From contig CM028378.1 of NCBI GenBank assembly GCA_013146195.2, positions 80,472,295 through 80,536,294 on the forward strand: DNA of 64,000 bases, written 5' to 3'. The DNA comes from Codonopsis lanceolata (lineage: Eukaryota; Streptophyta; Magnoliopsida; Asterales; Campanulaceae). Positions 10,191 to 20,830 of this stretch are shown here, piece after piece. A model generated the notes under the pieces. It was not told the DNA's origin, searched no databases, and worked only from the letters and a program-made list of their open reading frames with translations. The position numbers and the translations under genes are program-made. Position 1 is the stretch's first letter; every line of letters starts with the position of its first letter.

Positions 10191-10627
10191 ATGGCTGCTC
10201 CCTGCACTTCATCATCAAACTTAATACCCATAGCATTAGGTTGGTTTTGGATACCCAGAAAAACATTCAAATGATCAGCCATAGGAATTCCATCATGATA
10301 TCTCAAATTCATCAATTTATACATCAATAACATCTTATTATTTCTAGTTTTTCGGGCATACAAGTCTTCAAGCTTTTTCCATAAAGACCCAGCATGTTTC
10401 TCTTCACTAATGTGATTCAAAACATTATCATCAACCCATTGTCTAATATAACCACACACTTGCCTATGCAACAAAGCCCATTCTTCATCTGTTTTATTTT
10501 CGGGTTTTTCATTACCAAAAATTGGCGAGTGATAATTATTTACGTATAAAAGATCCTCCATTTTATTTTTCCAAAGGGTGTAATTAGACCCATTCAAAGT
10601 AATCATTCTATTCAAGTTGGCTTCCAT
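10175..10627 (-). pseudogene. Copia gag, truncated
   Basis: The 150-codon frame starts at the ATG at 10627, about 40 bp inside the PBS, as expected for copia gag. It reads MEANLNRMITLNGSNYTLWK, the typical N-terminal UBN2/gag opening (G-NY--WK), and later LWKKLEDLYARKTRNNKM. It breaks off at DDEVQGA, where the sequence jumps to RT at about 10190, removing the rest of gag (including any zinc knuckle), protease and integrase. A real product could only be a capsid fragment. Confidence 0.9.
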
Positions 10628-10666
10628 TTTTATTAAACAAACAAAGCACCCAAATCGGCTAACCTT

Positions 10667-10678
10667 GCTCTGATACCA
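10667..10678 (-). promoter_or_regulatory. Primer binding site (initiator Met tRNA)
   Basis: The minus-strand sequence TGGTATCAGAGC lies two bases from the 5' LTR end (10681). This is the usual plant PBS complementary to the 3' end of tRNA-iMet. Confidence 0.95.
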
Positions 10679-10680
10679 CT

Positions 10681-11384
10681 TGTTGGGAAAACGATATCAC
10701 ACGTATCACAAATGCCCACAAAGTCTTCCCAATCTCACACAACGGAATTAAACAAAATAGCCCAAACTAAGCCAAATTGCAAATAAGCGAACACCACTAT
10801 TTTAACGTGGAAAACCTCTCTCACGTGAAAGAGGAAAAACCACGTGACCGAAGCCCACAAAATCTCCACTAATCAGTAAAACAGGTGATACAAAAGTGTT
10901 CAAACAAATCAACCAACTCAACTACTCCAAAGCATCAACAAATTGCAAGAATAAAATGAGTTGATGAACAATATCACATAAAAATAGCAGCTCTATCCAC
11001 ATCCTATTTCAAAAGATCTAGCCGTTAAAAGAACAATCCAACCGTTCAGAATGTAGAGAGAAGATAGACGAATAAGGCCTCCAAAAATCGTCACGATCAG
11101 AATACGTTTTACCGTTGGATCGTCACTGCAAGTTTCTGTTGTAAACGAGAAAATAGTAGTAAATTTTCTCTTTGTGTGTGAAGTAGCAGATGTTTTGTGC
11201 ATCCTCCTTTTCTCCTCCTATTGTTGACTATTTATAGGCAGCCAAAAAATAAGAGAAATCATCAGAAGAAGATGAAGAGGAAACATGAAGCCCTTCAAGT
11301 TACCCATCCCAACCTTTGACCATTGATTTCATTTTCATCAATATGTAATGGGATCCATAAAAAATGTGAATCCATGCACCAACA
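10681..11384 (-). repeat. 5' LTR of the minus-strand copia element
   Basis: 704 bp with TG...CA ends (plus strand TGTTGGGAAA to GCACCAACA). It matches the LTR copies at 2060 onward and 59225-59936. Several CCGTTAAAAGAACAATCCAACC-type and CGTTGGATCGTCACTG blocks are shared by all three. The sequence TATTTATAGGCAGCC near 11228 could be the transcription start region. Confidence 0.92.
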
Positions 11385-12654
11385 AATTAAGGTCATCACC
11401 ACATTGAGGCGGTGGCATGAAGGTTTGGACCTAGGAAGGCTTGATTTTGTTTGTTTCTTCATATGAAGAAATAACATGCCCCTCTCTCTATATGTAGGAT
11501 ATGTCAGAGGATCAAGAATATAACAAAAAAGGGAGCGGTGAAAAAGTGAGACTAAGAGTAGAGTCCTTGGAAAGTAGAGGGAAAGAAAAGAAGGTTCTCC
11601 TTCCCATTATGGAGAAATAAAAGAGAAAGGTAACGTCGAAAATTTGACTTTCAATAATAGTTGTGCATTAGAAGCATGGACTAGGGCCGGCGATTGTATG
11701 GGTTGGGTTGGGTTGGGTTGTAACAGATCGTGATCTGTTGTAACCCAAAATAAAACGGGTCGAAATGGGTGACGGATCAAAACGTGTCGGTCCATTTCAA
11801 CCCGCATTTTCTATCAAAAACCTACATTTATATAGTGAAAAAACGTGTCAAAATGGGTGCCGAGTCCGATATGCTTAAACATAACCCAAATCGACCCGTA
11901 ATTTTTTGGGTTGAAATGCGTAACCTGTTCCCAAAAAAAAAATTATTTGGTCGGTTTGCACGGATTGGCGGGTTTTGTATTATAATTGCCAGGCTTAGTA
12001 TGGACCAATGTTAGTTTCCTTTACATGTATATGTATATTAAGTCAATGAAAATTATGTGTTCCAAGATTTTGGATTTATTAAAGTATCATGAGTTTTTGA
12101 AAATGATTTAAGTTTGAAAGTCATGCACTTATAAAAGTAAATAACAATTAAATCACCTCATTATGATCGAAATCCAAAGTAGACAACCTATTTAGCTTTA
12201 ACTTATGCTTGTAAACTTGTGTTTTCCAATCATCAGTTCTTGGCTTTTCATTGAAACATAATGATATAACGTGTAAACTTTGCTCTTTACATTACAAGGT
12301 TATTGTGTTAAAAACTATATTACTAATAAAATTTAATTCCCTTGTAATTAAATGCTTGACATGGTTTTATATTTTATATCATTTTTTGGGGTTTAAATCT
12401 CAATTTTGTTATCCTACTTTCGGCTAAAATTTATTAAACCCACTCTACTTTTTTTCAATTTAATCACTTTTCTTGGCTTCGAAAGTCAATAAGATCACCA
12501 GAGTCATTTTTGTTAGTTAAGTTAGATGGAAATCTTTGAAAAGACATTACTACCCCTTACCTTTGAAAGATGTGTTGACAAATTCAAGTAAGACAATAAG
12601 TGAGTTTAATGAATTTTGGCCAAAAGTAGGGTGACAAATTGAGATTTAAATAAA
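11385..12654. other. Host-side sequence right of the copia element; a possible small exon and a GGGTTGGGTT repeat
   Basis: It begins with AATTA, the right flank of the copia insertion. At 11501-11620 a 39-codon frame, MSEDQEYNKKGSGEKVRLRV and onward, follows a TATATGTAG acceptor and may be an exon, but it is not recognised. Positions 11690-11960 carry a dispersed repeat with GGGTTGGGTTGGGTTG and several AACCC/GGGTT boxes. From 12000 to 12650 I see only AT-rich sequence. Confidence 0.4.
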
Positions 12655-12895
12655 TTTTTTTTTTGTTGTAAGTAACAACATTAAAGGATGGAACATAACC
12701 CAGAATACACAACAATACAAATCTCTGACATGGTGATAGATTTGGTTTTGGTGGCAGTGATTTCCATAGTGGTTTTGGAAGGCCTTCTCCGGAGAGAAGA
12801 GGTATAAGAATTCTTGGTGATCCCGAGAAATGGTTCTCATTGAAAGGCTGCCAATTCAACCTGTGGACCAAGAATTTCTGCAATAAATGCTAGGT
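12655..12895 (+). pseudogene. Fragment of an unidentified gene, inverted partner of 17272-17740
   Basis: The open frame reads FGFGGSDFHSGFGRPSPERR, then GIRILGDPEKWFSLKGCQ, before a stop. The inverse complement of 17640-17730 gives the matching MRFGGSDIHSGLGRFAPERR and IRILGDSGKM. An additional match lies between 12660-12720 and the inverse complement of 18010-18075 (GTATTGTTGTGTATTC region). I do not recognise the protein. The two pieces are diverged paralogous remnants in opposite orientation. Confidence 0.55.
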
Positions 12896-13129
12896 AGGCT
12901 TTTGATTTTCCTTCAGTTATCATTCCATTTTCTTTTCTTCTTTTAATTGCTCTTTATTGTCACTTTTCATAATATTTATTTCTTGTGAGAATGCTGTTTC
13001 GAAACTATGTCGGTTGCTTAAATGAAAACACATGTACAATGGGTTTCTACCTTTATTTAGCCCTCAAAATAATGTAAAGCAAGAGTTACCACTTCCATTT
13101 ATCGGAGAAATAATTGCGTGGATTGGATC

Positions 13130-13370
13130 AGTTATGAATTGGGTTGGGTTGATACGGGTAATGGGATGAAACAGTCAGAACCAATTAGAACCCGAATATC
13201 AAACGGGTTGAAATGAGTTGAGTTATAATTGGTTAAACGGATCAATTCGTCTTAACTAGAAATTTTTCTCAAGAAACTATACATTTATAAAGTAAAAACT
13301 ATCGGGTCAAAATAGCTAACGGGTTTGACCCACTTTAACCCAATCTGTTTATATTTTTGGGTTGAAACAA
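13130..13370. repeat. Dispersed GGGTT/AACCC-rich repeat, second copy
   Basis: It shares organisation and phrases with 11690-11960: GGGTTGGGTTG, AACGGGT, a TATACATTTATA-AGT-AAAA block and TTTTTGGGTTGAAA. The two look like members of one small non-autonomous repeat family. Ends are unclear. Confidence 0.5.
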
Positions 13371-13448
13371 GTTTAAATGTTAAGTAGGCTTTCAAAATTA
13401 CATATCAACATATCTAATATATTCTTCACTATGAAAATATATTTGCAG

Positions 13449-13875
13449 AAAGGCGAGTGGACCGAAGATGAGGAAAGGCGACTAATTGAAATACGTATGA
13501 AAATCTGCAGCAAATGGTCGCAAATAGCGCAGAAAATGTCTGGTAGAAGTGTAACAAGCTCTTACAGGATTATATAAGGAGCATAAGTTCATCCACATCC
13601 GAGGATCATATTTATTTTGAAGACAACTTGCTCCTAACTTATAATAAAACTTCTAAAGCTGCTGAAAAGGAAGAGGCAGTTCTAATCTTGGGCTTGAACA
13701 AGATCACGAGGATGTGGTTAGCATTTCTCCTTATATACCTCGTAGCTTGGTGGTTGACGATGAGAGCCGTTCAGAGGTTGATCGCCAGACCACCTTCCGT
13801 TCGAGTACTCCGTCAGAGTTTGATGTAGAAAGAGAAATGGATTTTATAGAGATGTTGTATGAAGGATATCCCTGA
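13449..13875 (+). pseudogene. MYB DNA-binding repeat and C-terminal tail, frameshifted
   Basis: After a TTTGCAG acceptor the frame reads KGEWTEDEERRLIEIRMKIC, then SKWSQIAQKMSGRSVTS. This is a MYB repeat with two of the regularly spaced tryptophans and the GR turn. The third helix (normally ending in K-RW) is lost through a frameshift at about 13555. Two further shifted frames give LQDYIRSISSSTSEDHIYF (13560 onward) and VSISPYIPRSLVVDDESRSE (13695 onward). The last ends in EREMDFIEMLYEGYP at the stop at 13875. The WTE-EE opening and the EMDFIEML tail recall MYB64/MYB119/MYB98-type R2R3-MYBs, but that placement is tentative. No upstream repeat was found. Confidence 0.75.
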
Positions 13876-13964
13876 TCGAGCTAATTTCATTTGTGATGTT
13901 CTTGGATGGTTTTTAACTCAGATGTATAGTTTTTATGGTGGATTTAGTTTTAGAGTTAGCAAGA

Positions 13965-14253
13965 AATTTATGACAAGCTAGAGTAGGAATGCCACTTTTA
14001 GTAGGTCATTAGTAAATAAAATGACGCTTTCATACGTTCATTTATTAAAGTGGACTTTTTAAGTAAAACATATCAGTATTAAAAATAGTGAACTGTTGCC
14101 CAGAATGAAGTTTTGAAAGTGGACTCTTTAAGTGAAACATATCAATATGAAATAGTGGACTCTTTACTCGAAATGGAGTTTTGAAAGTGGACTCTTTAAG
14201 TGAAACATATCAATATGAAATAGTGGACTATTTTCCCGGAACGAAGGGAGTGT
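13965..14253. mobile_element. Stowaway-like MITE
   Basis: The right end GGAACGAAGGGAGT matches the CTCCCTCCGT-type Stowaway/Tc1-mariner terminus. Inside, GTGGACTCTTTAAGTGAAAC and ATATCAATATGAAATAGTGG occur twice in tandem, so the element carries an internal duplication. A related copy lies at 17035-17173. Confidence 0.65.
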
Positions 14254-14506
14254 CGTTTTAAAAGATAAATTTTTTGTAGCATGTTAGCAATTGGACTTGT
14301 GGCCCGATTATTTACTTCCGCTCACATGGAATATATTTAGATTATTAAAGGTTAATTAATTTTCAAATCTAAAGAGGTTCGGGATTCACTTAACTTAACC
14401 TACAAGAAATAAGGTTTCTTGTACAATGATATAAATAGGGCAACTAAAGAGATAAAACTCTAACCAACCTAGAACACGCCAAGAAGAATACGTCTTCTAT
14501 AGGATG

Positions 14507-14544
<38 letters not shown>

Positions 14545-15165
14545 TATATCTCACCAAATACTCCCCCTATCATAACCATCAAAAGACTTGGATTTGCGGT
14601 GTGAACTAGTATTGATATTCGTGATACGTGATATCAATCTGACAAAAGAGACTTGCAGGATTGTTGATAGTGACATACGAAGATTATAGCTCAAGCAGAA
14701 AGTCTTTCGTTTCGCTCAAAGTTTAAGTCTGCACGAGGTAACTCATGATTACTCTTAGATAACTAACTTGATTGGTATATATTGAGATACAAACCTTCTT
14801 TGGTATGAGAGTCTATATGTTTGATTGCTCGTTTCGTTATGTCATGAATTATATACATTTGTTTTTGGGTTTGTTTAAAAGTTTTATCTGATAACGAACC
14901 AAATGAGTTTTATTATTTCATGTGCAAAATGATTTTATTTTTGAGAAAATTTAATATGTCTGAGTTCCCTATGACAAGGCGAACAACATACTAAATTCTC
15001 GTTGATATCCGTTGGGTATTTTTCAAAATATCGCAAACCCTAGTTTTATTGAAAATTGATTTTTCTGAAACTTTGCATGCGGTTTTGACATGTTTGTATT
15101 CTGAAAAATTGTGGTTTTATGGTCAGTACTTTTCGTACTCCGTGAGGGCTTTCCAACGACATATT
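14254..15165. other. Unassigned sequence with a (CT)n microsatellite, possible solo LTR
   Basis: The (CT)n run is at 14506-14540. The surrounding text (TATAAATAGGGC near 14432, later TCAAGCAGAAAGTC and ACGAGGTAAC) has the flavour of an LTR promoter and leader, but I could not define TG...CA ends. No coding region seen. Confidence 0.35.
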
Positions 15166-16290
15166 ATGTAAGGGCTAAAATAAAATTTTCTCAAACCTAT
15201 ATTATATAACAATTTGCAATTGAGTCCTTAGGATTTGAAAAAGGACAAGATGGCCTTATTCTCCAAATTCATTTACATCTTATTGAAATCAAAAAATATC
15301 CAAAAAGGTTTTATGTAGTATTGGCACAAACTTTTACCAACTCCAACAACAGTTTCTTTTGCTTAGCAAATATAATCATCATCCATAGCTTGATGGTCAT
15401 TTATATTGCAAATATAATCAATTACAAGTTTTAACAATAACAAAAATGTCTTAGAAGCTAACCAAAACTTGTTTGAGTCTAACAAGAACTCCTTTTATGC
15501 TTCGATGCATTGCCTTTTTGGCACTTGATCAAAATTCCCTTCATTTTCTTCACCTTCTGTTTCTATTGGACAACATTTTGAATTTGCTTCACATCTTTTC
15601 CTTGGCGAAATCACTTAAAAGAATGAATCTTTACAACAATAATTAACCCCTCTCCAGATCTTCCTCGAAAGCTCCCTGTCTCGATCCGTGATCTACCCGT
15701 TGACGATCCCTTGTTTAACCTAAACGGTCAATCCAAAGATAACCCCACAACTAGATCTTCCTCAAACCCATGAGGTAATGAGAAAACTGATGAATCCAAC
15801 GTCCATCGTCAGGTTCTGGCAAATGGTTCTCCGCCTTCAGAAGCTTTGGTGGCCTACACCAAGAACACAGTTTGGGGGGAATAAATCCTAGCGCAGAGGA
15901 GATTATGAGGGGGATGTCGATGCAGGGGAGATTTTTAGGAATTTCTTCTTCGGGGGAATAAATCTTGGTGCTGCTACACAATTTAATGGGTTTAGTTTTG
16001 GACCCAGGATGGGTGCTAGAATGGGCGGCGACAATGGCTATGGGCTTAATATTAGGACTTTGATTCAATTGTTGCCTGTGCTCTTGATCCTGCTTCTAAA
16101 TTTTTTGCCATCAAATGAGTCTGCTTATTCTCTTTCAAGGTCGTATCCATATGACTACTGGTTCACTACGACAAAGGGGGTTAATTACTTTGGGGAAGAA
16201 GGCCATTTGGTCTTTTTCCAAACTATAGGGACTTGATTGCAAATTGAAAAAAAAGTTTAGTTGTGAAAATTTTCAATTTAGGCCTTACAC
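15166..16290 (+). mobile_element. Pack-MULE-like unit with inverted-repeat ends around a DnaJ fragment
   Basis: The left arm (15166-15245) reads TGTAAGGGCTAAAATAAAAT, later CAATTTGCAATTGAGTCC. The right arm (16217-16290), read on the minus strand, gives TGTAAGGCCTAAATTGAAAA, later CAATTTGCAATCAAGTCC. The arms are imperfect inverted repeats of about 75 bp, with the same block order, flanking a captured gene fragment. I could not confirm a 9-bp target duplication, so assignment to Mutator-like elements is an inference. Confidence 0.6.
15908..16198 (+). pseudogene. Fragment of a DNAJB12/DNAJ49-like J-protein (DUF1977 region)
   Basis: The open frame reads GDVDAGEIFRNFFFGG, then FNGFSFGPRMG, LNIRTLIQLLPVLLILLLNF and YSLSRSYPYDYWFTT, with KGVNYF at the end. 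This is the middle of plant ER-membrane DnaJ proteins of the DNAJB12/DUF1977 type: the -EIFRNFFFGG block, a single hydrophobic membrane segment (LIQLLPVLLILLLNFL) and the start of DUF1977 (YSLSRSYPY). The J domain and the rest of DUF1977 are absent. The frame diverges into unrelated codons after KGVNYF, about 20 bp before the right inverted repeat. No intron is seen within the fragment. It is flanked by inverted repeats, so it is probably captured cargo. Confidence 0.85.
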
Positions 16291-17034
16291 AAATTCTTGC
16301 GGTTCTTAAATGTTTAATTTTTCCAATGACATCCATCAAAAGAACTAACGACATGAAAATTTGAAACTTTTAGGATCCAATTTGACAAAATAAAATTAAG
16401 GGACTAATCCTGAGATTGACCCAAAGTTAAGGGACCATTGGTTCGATTAACCCTTTTACAAATGTAGATAAACAGACCAATGATTTTTTTAAGGGTTAAT
16501 TGCATACAAAAACCCTGATGTATTTTTTTAAGTGTTAAAAGTTTCGTTTTTTTCGTTAGTTTTGTAACGGGAAGGTGACTGGGCGTCCTAGTTGGCTGCC
16601 TACGTGGACTGGGCGGGAGAGCTCATGTTCACGTCGTTCTTGCCATCAAAAATAATTTTGTTATAAACCCTGTCCTTAGTGTCCTATTTTGAAATTTCAA
16701 AACAACCCATTTTTTGTTAATATTTTCTAAAATTTGATTGCAATACAAACCTCATATAATTTTTAAAATTTCAAAATGAACCTTGACAGTTTGGATGTTC
16801 ATACAACCTCGCAGTAACAACCACCGGTAATTGCTGATATAGAATACCAGTGAAACAAATTCACTAACTACAAGGGAATTAAATTTGTTTGCTGATTTAT
16901 CATGATACAAATATTTTTTTTCCCTCTAATGTCCAAGATTAGTGTTGTTGTGTATTCTTGGTTATATTCCATCTCTTTAATGAGGTTGTTACTTACAAAA
17001 AAATGATATAGAATACCAGTTCACCGTGTCAAAT
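16291..17034. other. Repeat-derived intergenic sequence, no gene
   Basis: It contains phrases common in non-autonomous elements (AAGGGTTAATTGCATACAAA near 16491; AAACCTCATATAATTTTTAA near 16748) but no complete terminal repeats that I could pair. No coding region seen. Confidence 0.4.
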
Positions 17035-17173
17035 AATTCCTCAAAAAATGACAATTTCAGTAAGTCATTAGTAATAAAATGATACTTTTATATCTTTATT
17101 TTTTATAGTGGACTCTTTAAGTGAAAGATTCCAAAATGAAATAGTGAACTCTTTGTCCGGAACGGAGGGAGTA
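17035..17173. mobile_element. Stowaway-like MITE, second copy
   Basis: It ends in GTCCGGAACGGAGGGAGTAT, a good Stowaway terminus. It contains AGTGGACTCTTTAAGTGAAA, matching the MITE at 13965-14253. The left end is degenerate. Confidence 0.65.
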
Positions 17174-17271
17174 TTTAATTACTAGGGAATTAAATTTTAA
17201 TAGTAATATGGTGTTCAATACAATAACCTTCTAAAGTAAAGAACAAAGTCTATACATTATATCATTACACT

Positions 17272-17740
17272 TCAATGAGAAGCCAAGAACAGTGGGATTG
17301 TGATCCAAGCAATGGGATTGTTCAGGTTTACAGTTCCGACATTTGAGAGATACAAGCCAAGTTGATTCCGAATTTTTTGATTCTCTTGGAAATTTTCATT
17401 TCTGACAGCTGTCGGTCGGTACTCAAGACTATCAAAACCCTCAGTTCCAACATCAAAAGTGTTGCTGTTTTGGTACATACCACGGACATCATTTATAAAA
17501 GCTTGTAGAAATTCTCGGTCCACAACCGGAAGGATTTCTCCTGAAGAGGCAGGAGAGTCCATGATACCCACTGTACTGGCAGCCTTTGTATGAGAATCAC
17601 TGTGAGTACTCATTCTTTCTCGAGAAGCACCATTTTTCCGGAATCACCAAGAATTCTTATATCTCTTCTCTCCGGAGCAAACCTTCCTAAACCACTATGG
17701 ATATCACTGCCACCAAACCTCATCTGTCCTCCATGGATGC
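17272..17740 (-). pseudogene. Unidentified gene fragment, minus strand
   Basis: On the minus strand a 113-codon frame from the ATG at 17613 reads MSTHSDSHTKAASTVGIMDS, then VVDREFLQAFINDVRGMYQN, and ends ITIPLFLASH. Upstream, in another frame, is MRFGGSDIHSGLGRFAPERR (17640-17700), which is shared with 12655-12895. The two frames imply either an intron/exon junction near 17620 or a frameshift. I do not recognise the family. The plus-strand frame over 17697-18005 overlaps it and is less convincing. Confidence 0.4.
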
Positions 17741-18104
17741 TGTCGTCGGTGATCACATTCTTCCCCTTATCATTAACATTTCTTCCTTGACCACCTCCAC
17801 AAGGCCCAAAAACACCAACAGCAAACGAGGACCCCCTAGGGGCATATTAAGAACTCGTCAAAAAATTTGTTTCTGGGAAGCAAGAGGAAAGTATGTGGAC
17901 CGAGATGGAGAATCTGGAACCATATTTAAGAGCTTCCTTGTAGCGACCATTTGGGCTACCGATCCCAAATTATTTGTGAACCACGTAGGCTTTCACTGTA
18001 GCTAATACCAAATCCATCACCATGTCAAAGATTAGTATTGTTGTGTATTTCTAGGTTGTGTCTCTTTAATGAAGTTATTACTTAGTATTGTTGTGTATTC
18101 CTTA

Positions 18105-19547
18105 CTTGAACCTATCAAGACGTCCTTGATTGATCAAGCGTTGAATTTCGTTTTTGAGGATGAAGCATTCCTTTGTGACATGCCTCACATCGTTGTGATA
18201 AGCACAAAATTTTGTGCTATCCCGATAATGGGCTGTATCTAGATTCATTGGGTAGGGAGCAGGAAGATCATTCTGGATCTACATCATGATTTCTTCTCTT
18301 GAAGTGTTGAGGGGAGTGAAATGCTGCTCTCTGAATCATTGAGTGGAATCAGAAGTCCTGTTCTGATCTCTATGGAAATTATTGTTGTTGCCCGAGCTAG
18401 GAGCTGCTGCTGCTACCGAGCAATTTTTGGCTTTCTCCTTGCCCTTTCCCTTTCGGTCAGCTTCCGTCGAGCTAAATAGCTGAGCCCGAGCAAGCATCTC
18501 ACCCTGAGTGGCTGGGGGATGCATTACCAACTCATGTTTTAGGCCCCCACTTCGCATGTTATTCATAAAGCAAAGTGTGATCTCCCCTTCCGTCATGCCT
18601 GTGACATGTTCGAGCACTTTTGTGAATCGTTCCACATAACTGTGAGAGGATTCATCGACTCCTTGGACCACCTTGCAGAGATCGAAACGACTCTTCGGAA
18701 GAGCCCCGACCGAACCAAATTCTGCTAAGAACTTCTCCATCAGATCCTTCCATGTTGTTAGAGATCCTCTTAGGAAACGTCCCAGTCAGCTTTGGGCTTT
18801 GCCCTGGATAGCCCCTGCAAATGCCTACATTTTTAAGGCTTCATTACTAGTTACTAGGCCGACCTGTGCCTCAAATGAGCGTAACCAATCTCCTGCACGG
18901 GTTCTTCCCGAGTATTTATCAAAATTTGGGAAAATAGCCCACTGTGCTGGGGGTGTGTTTTCGATCCAGTCCGCAAATGGACTACCGTCTGTTGATCGAA
19001 CTGTCCCATCAGGTCGTCGACCAGCTTCCCATCCATCCATTCTAGCTTGCACAATTGCTAAAACCTCAACCATTGTCTGAGGTTGAGCTAGTAGTGGTGT
19101 CACAGGGATTTCTACATGCTGAGCTACAGCAACCTGAGGTGCCTCAATATGTTGTGCTTTAATCTGCTGGGGAACCCTTGGTGGTCCTAGGGCCTCATGG
19201 TGATTTGCTCGCCTATCATGCTCGCGACGAGGTGATGTCCGACGAGATCGATGAGAGAAATAGGACCGAGAGTGATAGGAACGTTCATGTTCATCTCTTC
19301 GACTCCGTCTGCTAGCCGGTTGTGACTCATCGACCATATTGTGCTTTCTGGCATGACGTTTATCTCGCCCACATCTTTCCTCATGGATTTCTACCGCATG
19401 AGTACCTTGATTGTGGTTGTCACCGCTTTCTGCTCGATTTCGAGCTGGTGCCTGATCGATGGCCAAAGGGTCTCTATGTGGGGCCTGACCGCCAACACTA
19501 GGCACCCTTTCCACCATTTGTGGAATTAATACTGATAACGGGCACAA
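18105..19547 (-). pseudogene. Ty3/gypsy gag remnant
   Basis: Minus strand. The N-terminal frame (18825-19547) is rich in R, S and H (SRRDEHERSYHSRSYFSHRS), then reads WAIFPNFDKYSGRTRAGDWL, a Retrotrans_gag opening. It continues, after a frameshift at about 18820, into TTWKDLMEKFLAEFGSVG and YVERFTKVLEHVTGM (18336-18760). A third piece near 18120-18230 reads KFCAYHNDVRHVTKECF, the typical end of gag before protease in the Tat/Ogre-type lineage. The sequence stops abruptly at about 18105. No protease, RT or LTR was found next to it. It is a decayed, truncated element. Confidence 0.8.
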
Positions 19548-20176
19548 CTGGAATCAACTGTTCCTCTATGGATTTTATGAAAATAGTCTTATGGCCTATC
19601 TCGGATCACTATGGGTGCTTTGGGTTTTCTACGTCAAGTTATCCCTTTTTTAGGGGATACCAGGACATAGGAATACATCACCTTTCCATTCTCATTCTCC
19701 CTTTTTTAGGGGAGAACGGAAAAGTGCAAGGAAAGATGTTGTGAGGCCCCACTGGATCCAAAATGTTTTAGAGTCGGCATCTTTATTTTAAGGAATAAAT
19801 AAAGCAAAACCAAAAAGAAAACCAGAGATTGCAAAAAAAAAGGGTTCGGAGGATAAGTTACGAGTTGGGAAGATGCTAGGCACCCAACTCGCCCTTTCGG
19901 TCTCAAAACAGTTTTTGGCTAAAGTACGCTTGTTGTTATATTAATTTAACAGATAAATAAAGCATTAACTGCCTACAAATACATCCATTGTGTCTACATT
20001 ATTTACAGACTTGCAACTGTCTCTTTACAAATAATTACAAATATACTTGAAAATATTTGGCCATAATAATGGCTCTTTTTAGTACTATTTCCTAACTAAA
20101 TCTGGACAGCACAACTGCTTATATATCTACATTGGGCCGGATTGGAAATAATACTTTTGCAAATAAAAACTTAAAA
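19548..20176 (-). other. Probable leader/LTR sequence of the gypsy relic
   Basis: The minus strand upstream of gag. Near 19860-19900 is GTTGGGAAGATGCTAGGCAC followed by CCAACTCGCC, and near 19771 is AGAGTCGGCATC. I have the impression that such phrases occur in gypsy leader regions. No clear LTR boundary or PBS was found. Confidence 0.35.
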
Positions 20177-20830
20177 CACTACTAGAAAATTGCTTTTAGG
20201 TGATGGTTGGTTGCGATGACTTTTGAAACCATCACCTAATCTTCTTTTTTGTGATTTCTTTTTTCCATCGCTTTTTCGCAATCGCCTTATGTACATACGA
20301 TTGCTTAACAATCGCTAGGTCCATCACCTTTTAATATTTGAGGGAAATTAGCCAAATAAAATAGGCCCCGTGAAAAATAGAAAGATAATGTGATGATTTT
20401 CGTAAATACGCGATTGCATTTGTAGTCGCAAAATTTGATTAATGCCGAGCGATGGTTTTGCCATCGAATTCATAAATAATAAAATAAAAATAAAAAATAA
20501 AAAATAGAAAAAATGTTTTTTCGTGATTGTTGGTTGTGATGGCTTTTGAAGCCATCACTTAATCTTCCTTTTTGCGATTGCCTTTTCCATTGTTTTTTCT
20601 TCAATCGCCTTAAGTTTATGTGATTGCTTTACAGTCGCTAGTGTCATCGTCTTTGAATTGGTTGCGATGACTTTTGAAATCATCGCTTAATCTTCTTTTT
20701 AGCGATTGCTTTTTTCATCGTTTTTCTGCAATGACGTTATGTTTATATGATTGCTTTACAATCGTTAGTACCATCACCAGGACACTATAAAGAATTCAAT
20801 ATCAAATTTATTTTTTATTATAATCCTTTT
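20177..20830 (+). mobile_element. Left end of another CACTA element, cut by the assembly gap
   Basis: It begins CACTACTAGAAAATTGC, a CACTA terminus. It is followed by repeated subterminal motifs of the type TTGCGATGACTTTTGAAACC with inverted partners (GAAGCCATCAC, ACAATCGCTA) over 20195-20775. It runs into the gap at 20831. Because the sequence after the gap is copia gag, the right end is not visible. Confidence 0.75.

Larger units (their letters stand above)
2060..11384 (-). mobile_element. Ty1/copia retrotransposon, minus strand, internally deleted and hosting a CACTA element
   Basis: The element reads right to left: 5' LTR (10681-11384), tRNA-iMet PBS (10667-10678), gag (10175-10627), partial RT and RNase H (9157-10190), and 3' LTR (from 2060, scrambled after about 2640). 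The LTR ends are TG...CA, and near-matching 5-bp flanks (AATCA/AATTA) bracket it. Protease, integrase and the first part of RT are missing, because the gag coding region is joined directly to the RT region near 10190. The RNase H tail is split by the CACTA element 3199-9156. The missing tail portion is readable in copy B at 59951-60076 and rejoins in frame with 9157 onward. The copy is therefore non-autonomous. Confidence 0.85.

Noticed and set aside
16291..17034. A second Pack-MULE or a Helitron
   Set aside because: Suggestive end-like phrases occur, but I could not pair terminal repeats or find a 3' CTRR hairpin.
17697..18005. Plus-strand 102-codon ORF
   Set aside because: It overlaps the better supported minus-strand fragment, and its first third is the antisense of the sequence shared with 12655-12895.
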